Source: Cladochytrium replicatum
Lineage: Eukaryota > Chytridiomycota > Chytridiomycetes > Cladochytriales > Cladochytriaceae
Direction of reading: 5' to 3'
Length of the DNA: 64,000 bases
Assembly (NCBI GenBank): GCA_025526935.1
Contig: JAHLKD010000002.1
Coordinates: 661,001-725,000 of the forward strand
Below the pieces are notes generated by a model. The model was not told the DNA's origin. It searched no databases and saw nothing but the letters and a program-made list of their open reading frames with translations. Positions 49,200 to 60,726 of the stretch are shown in pieces. The position numbers and the translations under genes were made by a program. How positions within the stretch are numbered: the first letter of the stretch is position 1; each line of letters opens with the position of its first letter.

Positions 49200-49840
49200 T
49201 GGATCCAGACCGCCTCATAGTATTAGCAACAGCTCCCGGTGATCCCTGTTTAAGATTGTGAATAATGTTTATTTGAACAGAAGGAACCCAGTCATTCATC
49301 CGATTACAAATCCGACAATTGGTGTGGAAGTGTTAAACAAGAAACTTAAGCTTTCGCCCAAACCGATAATACGACAACAACCATGTTCACCACTGGATCT
49401 TCCTGTTCTGCACCACCACTGAAAGCTCCAAACTATTCTCCCCGAAAGGTAGGAGAAACTAAACCCAACTGTCTCAATAGAAAACACAACTAATTGGGCT
49501 AACCAAACTCTAAACACATCGACCAAAACGTGCGGTAACGAGAAGAAGGTTCCAACCCAGTCAAAGACCAATCCAACCGTGTCTGTTTCTCGTCGATGAG
49601 ATTGTATCACTGTGTATGAGATAGATTTCTACAATTGCAAAACTAGGCCAGACGTTCAGACAGAAGAAACAGATCTCTCAATATCAGGACTCCCCAGGAA
49701 AGAAATAGTTAGGAATACATCCCAACTCAACTCTCATCAACTGATTACTCTCAGAAAGGGAATAAAAATTTGTCGCAGACTCCTTCTGCAAGAACTAAGT
49801 GCGAAATATAGAAGGAAAGCCAAAAGCCGTATCGGCACTC
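49200..49840. other. No recognised gene
   Basis: Frames on both strands up to about 105 codons, none with domain-like sequence. Confidence 0.3.
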
Positions 49841-49849
49841 AACCTGCCC

Positions 49850-51073
49850 GTGCTGGGTGCCACTTCTCCCAACGCCATCGACAACAATGGGAACCTAGCG
49901 CACGAACTTGCCTAGTGAAGACAACTTTGTAATCAAGCAGCCCAGCAATGGTAGATACCTGAGCATGTTGGAAAGGATGGAGCGCTCGCCTCCAAACTTC
50001 GTTCCGAGTGACAGGCACTTCTGCAGCAAGCTCAGGCACAACGCCAGAACGAGCAAATCGTCCGATTTCCTCTTCTCCATTCCATTCTCACGCGCTTTCA
50101 ATGACTGAACAATCCTTGTTAGCGCGAGCACACCATATGTTGTTCAACATCAAATATAGGCATTACCGTGACTGTAGTTTTCAAGGTTACTATTGTAGAG
50201 GCATCTAAATCTTTATGCACAAAGAGGATCTCAGTTTCCAAGGTACCGTTCTCATCCTTGATTTGCATGTTCTCGGCACGCTGTCCTTTTATAACCTTCA
50301 CCTACTATTCAGCTCGTTGCCAGTTAAATTACTAAATGAATTACCTTTAGGCGAGCTTCTGAGGGCCCTTTAGACGCTCAATTTCGAAATTGTCCAGAGC
50401 TTCTATTCATATTTTGAGTAATTTGAAGTGTATTTGAAGTAATATTTCCTGCAGCTCGCCGTTTCTGTGTGACTCGGCTCGCTGCCGCTTCATCTCTGCT
50501 AGCTCTTCTTCAGCCTTCAAAGCCTCTCTTTGTATTCGTTTCGTTCCTTTACGTAAACAATCCATTCATAAACAACAAAGAAAAGAGCTCACCACTTCGA
50601 CATGACTAAATTTCGGTTTACTTCCGTAGTCTCCCTGAATGATGTGCGGATCATAGTCTCTCGATCTTGCACTACGTCTTTCAAACGTTCGACCTCGGCG
50701 GCAGACTTGTTTGTTTTCATGAGTTCAAAGGGATTGGATTACCATTCACAATCCTTCTTTAACAAAATACCTCTTGGGCTGCTTGGGCATGTTGTTGTTC
50801 CGAGTTAATGATGATATTACCCCGTTCCGTATAAGCAGCTTCGAGTACTTCGATCTTGTACAATGCTCCCAAGTAGAACTCGCGTTGTGTCTCCCGACTA
50901 CGCTCATGCTTTTTGGATTCTCCTTCGACTTCCAAGAGGCAATCCTCAGGATCTTGCTCGTAGCTATTGCTTTTTAATCCAACGGCGAAGTGCCCCGAAG
51001 TAAATATCTTGACCTTACCACTCGAAGCTGTGTTTTTACTCCAGAACTCACGGGAGCTATGGTGTGTTCTCAT
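49850..51073 (-). CDS. Coiled-coil protein, unidentified, possibly damaged
   Basis: Heptad-rich exons on the minus strand: SYEQDPEDCLLEVEGESKKH, YKIEVLEAAYTERGNIIINS, EQQHAQAAQE, then KSAAEVERLKDVVQDRETMI, EALKAEEELAEMKRQRAESH, EALDNFEIERLKGPQKLA and VIKGQRAENMQIKDENGTLE. The pattern is a long coiled coil without a recognised domain. Clean introns join some exons (for example around 50550-50590), but an in-frame stop in the exon near 50400 has no obvious splice solution. It may be a decayed gene or have unusual introns. Both ends are uncertain. Confidence 0.4.
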
Positions 51074-51231
51074 GAGACTGTTGACATCGCGGAAAGGACA
51101 GGGGTTTCAGCTACACGGAATACTCTCTAGAAGTTCCGAGACTCTCGCGATACAGCTTCTGGATTTATTGTCATTATTATTTTTGTATTTATTCAGTTTC
51201 CGTTCATGCAATAAATGTGCTCATTCTAGCT

Positions 51232-52940
51232 TCAGTTGAGCCAAGTTTTGTCTTGCGGAGGGTTCCATTTGGTGGTCACTTTCCGCAATTCAGTGAAAAA
51301 GTGGAACCCATCGTCTCCTGTGATATCGCCTTGTCCAAACTTGCTCTTGTTGATTCCACCAAACGAGAACGGTTCTCGCGGAACAGGGACGCCAATGTTC
51401 ACACCGATCATCCCAGCCGAGAATCGCTTAACAAAGAAATCTTGCACATCACCTCGCTGTGTATATATACATGCTGCGTTTCCGTACGGATTTCCTGCAG
51501 AAAAACAAACCGTGAGTATTAGAATCATGAATGAACAATCTATACAAACCATTCTCGATTGCAATGGCTTCTTCCCAATCCTTGCACACATAAACACTCA
51601 GAACTGGTCCAAAGATCTCGTCCTTGAGCGCGGGATCGTCCTTGTTTGAGTGCAGCAAGACCGTCGGTCCTACCCAGAATCCTTCGCCATCACGGCTCCA
51701 TTTCCGTCCGTCGAGTAAAACCTGTGCACCACTCTCTTCTGCATCATTGATGTATGAAAGAATGCGGTCCTTTGATGTGCGATCGATGACGGGTCCAAGC
51801 TGTCCGGCATCCTGTCCTCGCACTAGAGAAGATGCGACCGAAACAATCTGTTCGAGAAGTTTGGGCTGTGGGCTAAGGAGGAGGAGAACAGAAGCGGCCA
51901 TGCAGCGTTGGCCACAGCATCCAGAGAAACTTGCGACAATATCCTGAGCTGTCATCGCCACGTTGCAATCGGGAGACGCGACGAGATGGTTCTTTGCACC
52001 ACCTGCATCGAGATTCAGCATCATGAAACATAAAGTGAATTATGCGAACATACCGAGGCACACAGCGCGTTTGTTCGTGAGAGCTGCAGCTCTGTAAATA
52101 AGCTCGGCAACTCTAGAGGTTCCAACGAATGTGACTGCCCGGATGGACGGGTGTGAAACAAGAAGTTCCACAGCTTTTCAATCATAATTTGAGAAATATT
52201 GCAAGCGGTAGATTTCTATGAAACTCACTTGACGCAGTCCCGTGCACGATATTGAACACTCCGTCCGGAATCCCAGCCTCCTTCAGCAGCTCCGCAACCT
52301 TCGACATCGTCAGCGGTACTTTTTCCGATGGTTTGAGCACCATCGTGTTTCCAGCCGCCAACGCGATCGGCCAAGTCCACGCCGGAACCATGAACGGGAA
52401 ATTGAACGGGACAATGCTGCACACGACTCCAATCGGCCTCCGAAACTCTCTGCACTCCACTCCTCGGCTTACTTCCTCGATACGTCCAGATGGTGTCTGT
52501 GCTTGACCGATCGCCCACTCCAGCGTCTCGCACCCCTTCGCGATCTCCTGCGCGGCTTCCAGCTTGTTCTTTCCGTGCTCGAGGACAATCAGGTCGATTA
52601 GCTCGGGAAGGTGCGACTGGATGGTGTTGTACGCGCGGAGGAGGACTGCACAACGGTCCTTCATGGTGCGTTTACTGTGACAGGAAGCACAATCATCAAG
52701 AACTCTTGAGAGAGCGAATATACTGCGTTACCCCCATGATTCATAAGCAATGGCGGCAGCTTTCACTGCTGCATCTACTTCGGCCTGTCCGCTGACCGGA
52801 ACGAGCCCGATGACTTCCCCGTTTGCGGGCGATGACACTTCGATCACTGGGGCAGCCGAATTGACCGCGACGACCGAGTTGTCGACCCAGTTCTGAAGGG
52901 TAGGCGGGCCGGTAGTCAGCATCTGCAGTTGCGACGACAT
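51232..52940 (-). CDS. Methylmalonate-semialdehyde dehydrogenase (ALDH6A1 type)
   Basis: CoA-acylating aldehyde dehydrogenase of mitochondrial valine (and pyrimidine) breakdown, converting methylmalonate semialdehyde to propionyl-CoA. The start at 52940 reads MSSQLQMLTTGPPTLQNWVD. Typical blocks follow: EHGKNKLEAAQEIAKGCETL, GVVCSIVPFNFPFMVPAWTW, GNTMVLKPSEKVPLTM, VTFVGTSRVAELIYRAAA, SGCCGQRCMAAS (catalytic Cys in GQRCMA), DEIFGPVLSVYVCKDWEEA, NPYGNAACIYTQRGD and SFGGINKSKFGQGDITG, ending PPQDKTWLN at 51232. Four or five short introns. The visible N-terminus is not strongly mitochondrial; an upstream exon could supply the import signal. Confidence 0.9.
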
Positions 52941-53024
52941 TCTGATAATAATTGATTAGCTTGATCTGGAGATCAACCGCAAAGGTCACAAGCCACAAGA
53001 TTTCAACCGGCTTCTGTCTGTTCT

Positions 53025-53617
53025 GGATGGGGAAGGAATCGATGCTACTACCACCACCGACGGAAAATCGCACGGAGGACGAGGATGCGGAGCTGAAGGC
53101 ACTGCTCTTTCTTGCGGTAGTCAAAATCGCTGAGCAGATGAAAGCGAAAGATCCAAAATTTCCAATGGCTTCACCAGAGTATTTGCATTCGCTCACAGAC
53201 GTTGTGTATGCTCAAGCAGAAACGTTGTGTGATGATCTGAAGTGGTTTTGCCGGTAAGCGATTGCCTCATTTGGCATGGGCGGTGGTGGCCAATTGTCAA
53301 GTAGTTCTACATGTTGCGCTGCCAAACAAAAAGTGTCTTCTGGAGTGAAGCACTGCAACGAACCAACTGGCAAAAATATCACAAATGCAGTACATGTTTG
53401 AATCGAACAATAAGCGCTATTGTGCAAAGAGACGTTTCAGAGATATAACGGTTGCAATCTCAAACAAAAATTGTGTATCACCCTCCAAAAAATAAACAGG
53501 CACGGGAAACGGGCCACGGTCAACGTCGACGATGTTAAGCTTCTCGTTCGACGTAACCCTGATTTGTACAAATGGATCGTTGCAATCTCCGAACAAAGTT
53601 CATCGAGCAAAGCATAA
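53025..53617 (+). CDS. MHF1: CENP-S / MHF1 histone-fold protein
   Basis: Pairs with CENP-X (MHF2) at kinetochores and with FANCM at stalled forks. The first exon (MGKESMLLPPPTENRTEDED) carries most of the histone fold (LKALLFLAVVKIAEQMKAK, SPEYLHSLTDVVYAQAETLC, DDLKWFCR). An intron of about 245 bases (gtaagc to aaacag) joins it to HGKRATVNVDDVKLLVRRNP and DLYKWIVAISE, ending SSSSKA at 53617. The H(A/G)KR..(I/V)N.DDVKLL.RR block is diagnostic for CENP-S. Size (about 115 residues) fits the family. The start could be this Met or the one five codons later. It ends nine bases before the stop of the convergent next gene. Confidence 0.88.
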
Positions 53618-53626
53618 TCAATCGAA

Positions 53627-54485
53627 TTAGAACCAGACCATCGAGAACATCGTGGCGAGAGAGACGACCCCGATTAAAACTGAAAGCAGCGGAGGCGACG
53701 CCTGGAGTCGCCCGAACGACGGAACAGACGCACAACAAGTATCATTCTGTCGGCGACAGAACGTCTGTGCATCCAACAAATCATTTCCAAATCCTATTTA
53801 AAATAAAACAGAATTGTTTGGAATGTAATCAAAAAGAAGTTGCAGCTTCTCTGCACATACCACAGAAACGCTCCGCCGGCGAAGCAGGTGCGCAAGCTAC
53901 CGATGGATTCTGAACCTGCGAGATCGTGAGCGCATCGCAAAGATTGTAGAAGCTCGCGACCAAGTTCTGTCGGAGCTGTCGAGTCTCTACGCCCGTGTCC
54001 GTACACACAGTCCTGTTGTCCATGACCGCCGACACTGAGTCGGCAAACTTCCCACATGAGTCGGGGCACCAGGGCCTCGGCAGCAGCGACGGAGGAAGCG
54101 AAGTTTGCTCGCCCGTCAGAGTGGCAATGTTGCATTCGGCCGACTGGGAGACTGCGAGGTAGCACAGATACGAAACGGTGAAACGGACGCCATTCCCGGT
54201 CCAACTTGGACATCCCAACCTGGATTTTTGGTTGCTCCAGTAGGTGACGCCTGATGTAGCGTTGAGGATAGTGTCAATATCCTTTGCGGTGCTTGGAGAG
54301 GTCTCAGAAGGAACCAACAATGCAAAAGTAGTGCTGTTAACGGCAAAGCTGGTATAGTATGGGCAAACTGTGGACGTTGCGAGGGAAATGCATTGTGAAG
54401 TTGCCGCCGAGGATGCGAGAGACCCGAACAGCAGGAGCGAGGAGGCCAGATATCCCCACCCTTTTGTGGTTTGTGTTGTGACCAT
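53627..54485 (-). CDS. Cysteine-rich secreted or membrane-anchored protein
   Basis: The start MVTTQTTKGWGYLASSLLLF (54485) is a signal peptide, cleaved probably after SSAATS. The mature part has a regular Cys pattern (SQCISLATSTVCPYY, SRLGCPSWTG, VSYLCYLAVSQSAEC, RPWCPDSCGKF, TVCTDTG, YNLCDAL, VACAP, RFCG). After an intron (gtatgt to aaatag), GFGNDLLDAQTFCRRQNDTC precedes a final hydrophobic segment LLSVLIGVVSLATMFSMVWF. That end could be a transmembrane anchor or GPI signal. Paired cysteines suggest an extracellular disulfide-bonded domain, somewhat like frizzled-type Cys-rich domains. No named family is certain. Confidence 0.65.
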
Positions 54486-54620
54486 GGCTATAGAAAATTT
54501 TCTCAGAGCCGAACTCTTTTGGAGCCAATAAGTTGAGCTTTGTTCTCGAATAACCGCAAAATAAAATAGTTGGATCCCCATACAAAAGAATAAAAGAGCA
54601 CATGGGAACTCTATGAACTC

Positions 54621-57085
54621 TTAGATTGTCTGCGCAGCTGGTTTTGACTCGTCGTGCTGCTGCCCATCTTGCTTCCCACACGGCGATGTGATTGATTCCA
54701 CGTCCGTGACATAACACAAGAAATCGCTCCCCGTGATCCTCTTGCTCACACACCGGAACTGCTTCTTTACATACTGAAGCGCGACTTGGCGGTTTCCTCG
54801 CCCGTCAAACCACCCACTAGCTTCCCACTTAGGGACCGCTTCTTCCAATGTAACGAAATTGAGCCTGCGCGCCATGTCCGCCAGCCGATCCGTCACTTGT
54901 CGCACCATCATCCAGGCTAATACGGGTGGACTGTGCCCCTCTTCCTGTGCGTTCTCGATCACCTTGCGGATGATCGCTCGCAGCAAGCGCCATGTGAGAC
55001 AGCCATCTGGTGCAGTTCCAGTCAGCACGTTCGCAATAAATAGCGAGCCTTCCGCCTTCGCCCACTGACATGTCATCATGGCAGCGTAGCGAGGGCTCGC
55101 TTGACGAGATTTATGCGAACCATCCTCCTCAAGCGAGGGCCACCCAAAGTCAAACGAACCAAGCTGAACTCCCAGATCTGCTCCGATCAACGGTGCCGCG
55201 TCGGTCATCTCCACATCGCTGCCAAAGTTGGGAGACGACTCATCAACCTCTTGACCCGGTTCTGAATCTCCACCGACTAACGCCAACGCCGCGAAGCGTT
55301 TGCTCGTTTTGAAGGCCGTCCCGGATCGAAGATCACGGACGGTTTCTTGCCAGACGTCGTGGCATCGCTCCCGGATCCGCTCCAGCGAACTGAAGCGTCC
55401 AAAGTTTGGCTGACGTTCCATGACCGATGCTTCAGCGAAGAGACCGACTGCGGTTTCGTAAAACAGCTCCCGACAATGATCCAGGACTGGAACCCCAGAA
55501 GAGTCGAGTTCGATACATAGTTTTGGAGCGTCGTAGACAACATATCGGAATGGTGGACGAGGTTTGGGAAGAGGTTGCGGTGCTGTTCTGTCGCTCCAGA
55601 AGTGATGCAAGAGGTTACATGGCGGGTACTGTGCACCGTTCGCTTGCGCACCCGACCGCTTAACCTCTGACATTTGAAGGATTGAGCTCACCGAGAAGAC
55701 GTCCAGAGGGCGATACTGCCTGCACAGTGGGCAATATGCGTATCGCTCACTGCAGTTTTTGCACATTGGCCCACCAAGTACACCTCCACGATTCGATCGC
55801 TGGCATCCTGATTCGTCTGTGATATCCTGAATCGCGACCTCTGACTTGAGCACACGCTTACACGACTCACACTTCTCGGCAAACAAGTCGCTGGCAGATT
55901 TCTGAATGATTGGAACGGGCGATGGATACGGATTGGTTTCTGCAGTAAGAGGCTGTTTTGGTTCCTGGTTCAAAACTTCGGGTAATATAGTAGCCATTTG
56001 CACATCAATACTTCGTGATCCGGGGGCGGGCGTTTCAGGACCGCCTGGAGGAGCAGGAGGAAGCGATCCCAAAACGGTCGGAGAGTACTGAGGAGTTGGA
56101 GGGTTCAACTTTGTGAAACTCTGCTGGCTGTGGCGCTGGTTAATTCCCATCAAAATTGTTACACCTTCCTGATCAGTTGTAGGCTGCTGCAACTTTCCTT
56201 CAAGTTCGATCACACTGTTCCCTCGAATAATGGGCGTGGATGACTGAAGAAATCCGGTGTAAGTGTGCATCAATAGTGTGTGCGACCACAAATTACCATT
56301 GTTGGAGTTGACTCTAGTGACGACGGTATTGAATGAGCTTTTTTAACATTCGAAGATCCACGTTCCATCACAGCCAGTGAGTCCAGCGACTGTCGTAGCA
56401 TGTTTTCGATCATTGCAGCGCTTGCTTCAACTTTTGGCGTTTCACTCATCGCAACCCCTTCCGTGTAAGGTAATGAGGCTCGCTGCAATTCGATGATAGC
56501 AGCAAGTTGTGCCCATTTTCCTTCTCTGACGAGCCTCTGAACGATCTCCAATTCCACTTGTTTCGCCATTCGCTGATTTTCTCTCATCCTTCGAACTTCG
56601 GTCAACGCCATGCGCTCCGCTTCTCTCGCCTTACGTTCTCGCGCAAGCGAATGCAAAAGTTGGTTAAGATAATAGGCAGTGCTGCCGCTTTCATCCGGAT
56701 TTTGCTGTGTGTTGTTTTGGAACGACTGCGAGTGATGTGCATTTTGGTTTGGGGGAGGTTGAATTTGGAAATTGGTGCTATTGTTATTCAAGGGAAGGTA
56801 GTTTGCCGATTGATATCCATTCATGTTGATTTGGGAGGCATCTATAGACGATGCTTGTGGGTTGTGATTCATTCCTCGCGACCGGTCGTTCTGTTGAATC
56901 AAACCTTCGCGAAGAGACAGCGGTGGGAAAGCAGAGAGGTTGTTCTGAGGTTGAGCGACATCTCTTTGTACCAGCTGTCTGAACGCGTCCGCCTGTCCAG
57001 ACTGGCTCATTAGACGGCCGATGAGCATCGACAGTTCGGGAGTGGTGCCAGGGCTGTTCCCCACATTTGTGTTGAAAGGGAACAT
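54621..57085 (-). CDS. Large protein with Cys clusters, unidentified
   Basis: Two long exons joined by an intron near 56240-56295 (gtaatt to cttcag) give about 800 residues. The N-terminal part (MFPFNTNVGNSPGTTPELSM) is Asn/Gln/Ser-rich, then a charged helix (RERKAREAERMALTEVRRMR). A central Cys cluster reads CESCKRVLKSEVA...GPMCKNCSERYAYCPLCRQY, probably two zinc sites. The C-terminal region is globular-looking: RYVVYDAPKLCIELDSSGVP, RIRERCHDVWQETVRDL, TWRLLRAIIRKVIENAQEEG and LQYVKKQFRCVSKRI. An in-frame 33-base stretch near 55650-55682 may be a tiny intron or coding. No family was recognised; a transcription or chromatin role is only a guess. Confidence 0.6.
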
Positions 57086-57353
57086 TCAGGCAGTCTTCTT
57101 AAGCGAAGGATAGTTCGTAGAGACTGTGTCCACAGCGTTAGAGATGCAAAGCGCCTTCCATAAGTCCTACAGTAAATCGTGTCTGGTGTTATGTCACCCA
57201 GAATTGATTTCGTTTCGATATTTAATCCGAGAGAACACGCTCGACCAGCCACGACCGTCCCACCACCATAAAGCCACAATCCAGCCAGGAACCAGCCACC
57301 AGTGCCAAGCACAAGCCACGGACTGCGAATGCGCTTTTGCAGAGTGATAAATC

Positions 57354-58150
57354 ATGCCAAATCACGCACAGAACAACGGCTTCCCATGGCTGATCCCTGA
57401 TCGTTTTCATCTCCTCAGAGACTTTGGTGACACTCAGTGGCATCGTTGCCGCTGGTTCGTGCCCGCAATCATTGCCGGAGTTGGTGCTGCTACAGTCATC
57501 TCGCTTGCTGTTCGTGCGCACCATTCAGCTCCTGCTCTGCTTCCCACCACTGAAGCTCCCGGTGGATTCTCCCGCGACGCTTTCGAGCATGGGCTCGAGG
57601 TCTGTCTCGACAGCTGTCAAACGCTGGCCGTGATGTAAGGAAACAATGATGTTTGGTTAGAATACGCTCTAAATTACCTTCCAGTTCCATCCTGCCGTGC
57701 GTACTCGAAACCCGCTCATTAAAGTCGAGCCATTGGTAAACCGGCCCAAGCCAGTTCTGCTGAATAATGCCGAGCTATGCGGAGGTTGTCGTCCCAGCTG
57801 GAGTCGTCAAGTGCGTTGGAGGGAAGGGAAAGTGCAAACCCGCGGCTTCGTCTACGACTTGAATGGGAGATACCTGGTTCCGGGAGATGTTGCTGGTGGG
57901 CGCTACTCAGCTCGGCTTGATACAGATCCCAAGTGAGGCTGGAACCCTAGATGGTACCGTTGTGGCCAGTCCGCCGCATGGAGTTAAAAGCGACGGATGG
58001 TCTTCGTACCAAAACTCAAAGGGTTATGGACGCATTTTTCAAAGCCGGTACAGTTTTCTCGTCTTCTGCGTGCCTGGTTTTTCTGAACCGTAAGGGACTG
58101 AACTCTTTGCTTAATAAGGTGTTGCAGCTTCTTACACTGTTCCAATAGCT
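57354..58150 (+). CDS. Possible single-pass membrane protein, unidentified
   Basis: The first exon (MPNHAQNNGFPWLIPDRFHL) includes a hydrophobic helix WFVPAIIAGVGAATVISLAV, and a clean intron (gtaagg to ttccag) joins it in phase to FHPAVRTRNPLIKVEPLVNR. Later pieces in other frames (MLLVGATQLGLIQIPSEAGT; GLRTKTQRVMDAFFKAGTVF) look coding, but I could not place the remaining introns. No family was recognised. It is divergent from the Cys-cluster gene, with about 270 bases between the starts. Confidence 0.35.
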
Positions 58151-58159
58151 CTGGAATGG

Positions 58160-58690
58160 TCTCTGGCCCCAGCATATTGTTTGCCGTTGGTGGTGAGAGT
58201 ATGTTACCTAGATTGCAAATCGGTTCTTTGTTTGCTCATTGGACGTTAATAGTGTATAAGGAACTTTAATCACCAGCGAATCGGCTTTGCGTGTGGGCAT
58301 TGGAGAGTTTTTGAAGAATTGTGGTGCTTTTGCTTTTATCTCAAGCCAAATCGGTGCACTTCGAACCCATGAGATTGCCCAATCTCGATAAACCAGCCGA
58401 TCGTACAGACAGTGCACACCTCCGGTTATTCCAGGTTATATCCCCTTGGCTAGAAGCGAGCTTTTGATGGGTCGCCTTTGGTGTTTGGGTCGGATGTTCA
58501 GCTTATTGTTGATGAAAAGCAAATGCTGTGCTTGCCAGTGCAGCCTTAATATTCTCGCTGCACATCTTTTGTTCGATTCTATAGTGTGCCATTGTAGTTA
58601 CACAAAGTGTCCGACGAAAATGTTCTACTTTGTCTTCATTTTAGAGAATGCTCGGTATTCTCTAGTAGAAGTCATCTAATATTTTCTGAA
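58160..58690. other. Intergenic, no gene seen
   Basis: Frames of up to 77 codons on both strands without recognisable sequence. It probably holds the 3' ends of the flanking convergent genes. Confidence 0.3.
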
Positions 58691-58692
58691 AT

Positions 58693-60204
58693 CTAATATC
58701 CGCTACTGCTTTCGGTTGACAGCTCAGAGGTGGTGGGACCGCCTCCTGCTGCACTGAATTTTCGATTTTGCTGGAGTGCTCCTGCAAAATTCTTCGCCAT
58801 ATCGTAAAACACCTCCTCGATGTGGTGAACTTCGCGAATCTCGAACGGGTTGCTCTCACACAGCTGATGTTTATCTTTATTCTTCACAATCTTTCTTACT
58901 TCGCGGAACTTGAACTTCGCCAGTTTCTTGATATCCTCGCACAGATAACCTAGCCTCCTCGAAACCACATAGGCAAAGAATCCTCCAGCTGCCGCTGTAA
59001 CTACGACAATGGATGCCACTATCAACAATGTCGTCTTATTGTTTGCCGATATCATTTCTGTTGTATGGATGCTGTCAGTGAGCGAAAATATGAACCAATC
59101 CTTCTCCCCGCCGAATTTGTAAGGCTGGATCGTGACATAGTACGATCCACCATCGATAGATCCCATGAAAGTCCATGAATTATTATTCACCTGCACGTCT
59201 GTGAGCGTATCGTTCTTCGTCCGAGTGAGCCACTCAATATAATCCAATTCCGAGCTGTTCCCACGGACCTCACTCAGATTGTACACATTGTTGTGCAGAT
59301 TGTCCGCGCTCCGGTAGAATATTTTCTCTTCAACAGCTTTATCCGAGATTCCGACGATCCTGTATTCCTTGTCCAGAACCGCAATGAACACTTTTTCCGC
59401 AGATGAGTTCGCAAACATTTGCAGGCGACTACCGACAAAGGATATCGCAAGATCAATACTAGAGTAGTAAAATGCTGTGGTGTTTGGATTTTTTCGATTG
59501 TGCACGGCGAGACTATAAGTCACCCACTCCTCATAAGGGTCAGTCCACGCGCCGATGCCCTTCGGAAGGTAACGTACGATTGAGACCCATTCCGGATCTG
59601 ACAGATCCCGGAACGGAATCGTTTCAAGCAGCACCGCTGGACTTCCGTCGGCCGCGAGATTATAGAACGATGCGAAAGTCTGATTGTCCGAATGTATGAT
59701 CAGCACGTCGTGTTTGTTGTTCTCCTCGACTTCAGCGCTTCCGTCAGACAGCTCGGCGACCATGATACGCCCGTCTGCAGTCGTGATGTAAACCCCGCTC
59801 ATGAAGTTTGCATTGTTCCTTATCAGGCTTGCGAGAACCTTGTATGCTACTTTAGGATTCTCAAATTCGTAGATGCCATCAAGAACTAGATCATGAAGAG
59901 CGAACGCAACGTTCTTGGCCACGCGCGCTCTGGAGTCCAGGAGCTCGACTAGAGCAAGGTTGACCTGGGACTGGGAACTGATGGCGAGGCTATATGCTGT
60001 TGCTTGCGCCGCAGCAACAGTGAAGTACCAAGCAAGTACTCCGACGAGTATCGAGGAGCAAGTGATCAGGATCAATATGCTTGTACCCAAACTCCAGTGG
60101 AAAAATAATGTATGAAGGAAGCTTGGAGTGCGTTCGGGACTAGCCGGATTGCTGCTCTCATCGGCTTCAATGGTCGAATGCGATTTGGATGCTGAGTTCC
60201 CCAT
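58693..60204 (-). CDS. Two-pass sensor-like membrane protein with no output domain
   Basis: One open frame. Taking the ATG at 60204 gives MGNSASKSHSTIEADES, a good N-myristoylation consensus (Gly2, Ser6, Lys7). Transmembrane helix 1 is LGTSILILITCSSILVGVLA. A large extracytosolic region follows, with ANFMSGVYITTADGRIMVAE, the kind of signature seen in Cache/PAS-fold sensor domains, and several N-x-S/T sites. Helix 2 is TLLIVASIVVVTAAAGGFFA, followed by a HAMP-like charged linker (RRLGYLCEDIKKLAKFKFRE, HHIEEVFYDMAKNFAGALQQ). The protein then stops (SSSGY). Receptors with this layout normally continue into a cyclase or kinase domain; none is present or seen downstream. It is intronless. Confidence 0.7.
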   Translation of the reverse strand: MGNSASKSHSTIEADESSNPASPERTPSFLHTLFFHWSLGTSILILITCSSILVGVLAWYFTVAAAQATAYSLAISSQSQVNLALVELLDSRARVAKNVAFALHDLVLDGIYEFENPKVAYKVLASLIRNNANFMSGVYITTADGRIMVAELSDGSAEVEENNKHDVLIIHSDNQTFASFYNLAADGSPAVLLETIPFRDLSDPEWVSIVRYLPKGIGAWTDPYEEWVTYSLAVHNRKNPNTTAFYYSSIDLAISFVGSRLQMFANSSAEKVFIAVLDKEYRIVGISDKAVEEKIFYRSADNLHNNVYNLSEVRGNSSELDYIEWLTRTKNDTLTDVQVNNNSWTFMGSIDGGSYYVTIQPYKFGGEKDWFIFSLTDSIHTTEMISANNKTTLLIVASIVVVTAAAGGFFAYVVSRRLGYLCEDIKKLAKFKFREVRKIVKNKDKHQLCESNPFEIREVHHIEEVFYDMAKNFAGALQQNRKFSAAGGGPTTSELSTESSSGY

Positions 60205-60726
60205 GGATTGTGTGTTAAAGTTGGCTGGACTAACGGTTCTATTTTCAATTATGATTAAGATTAGCACATCAAGACGGATTAGAAAGGATTATCAAACTCA
60301 ACTGATTGGATTGAACGTTAACCGATCGATCCGAGATCCCGAGCCCGCATTCTTATGAAGCGCGGATGAGAAATCATAAAGTGCCCATCACGAGGAATCG
60401 ATTGAGCTTGGAGCTCTCATGGTTTATCTATTCAGTTTCAAGTGTCAGAACCTTAGAAATCTGGATAGGTGTTAAGAATCGTACTTACAACAGTGAAAAC
60501 ACTTTCAATGATAGTTACGAATGAGAAGCAGAAAAATTGGTTTAAATGGATTAGGGAATGCAATAAATGCTCTGATTTCATTGCAAGAAAACATGCTTGT
60601 AACCGTGTGCATTACCACCGCCATTTCAGACATTATTCCAATTTCCCACAAGCCACCTGATCCTCCACAGATCACACTCGGTGTGATTCAAGCGACGGTT
60701 CAATCGAGCAAGCATTATCCGAAGCC
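60205..60726. promoter_or_regulatory. Divergent upstream region of the sensor and F-box genes
   Basis: About 520 bases between two divergent starts. No clear motif was identified. Confidence 0.3.
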
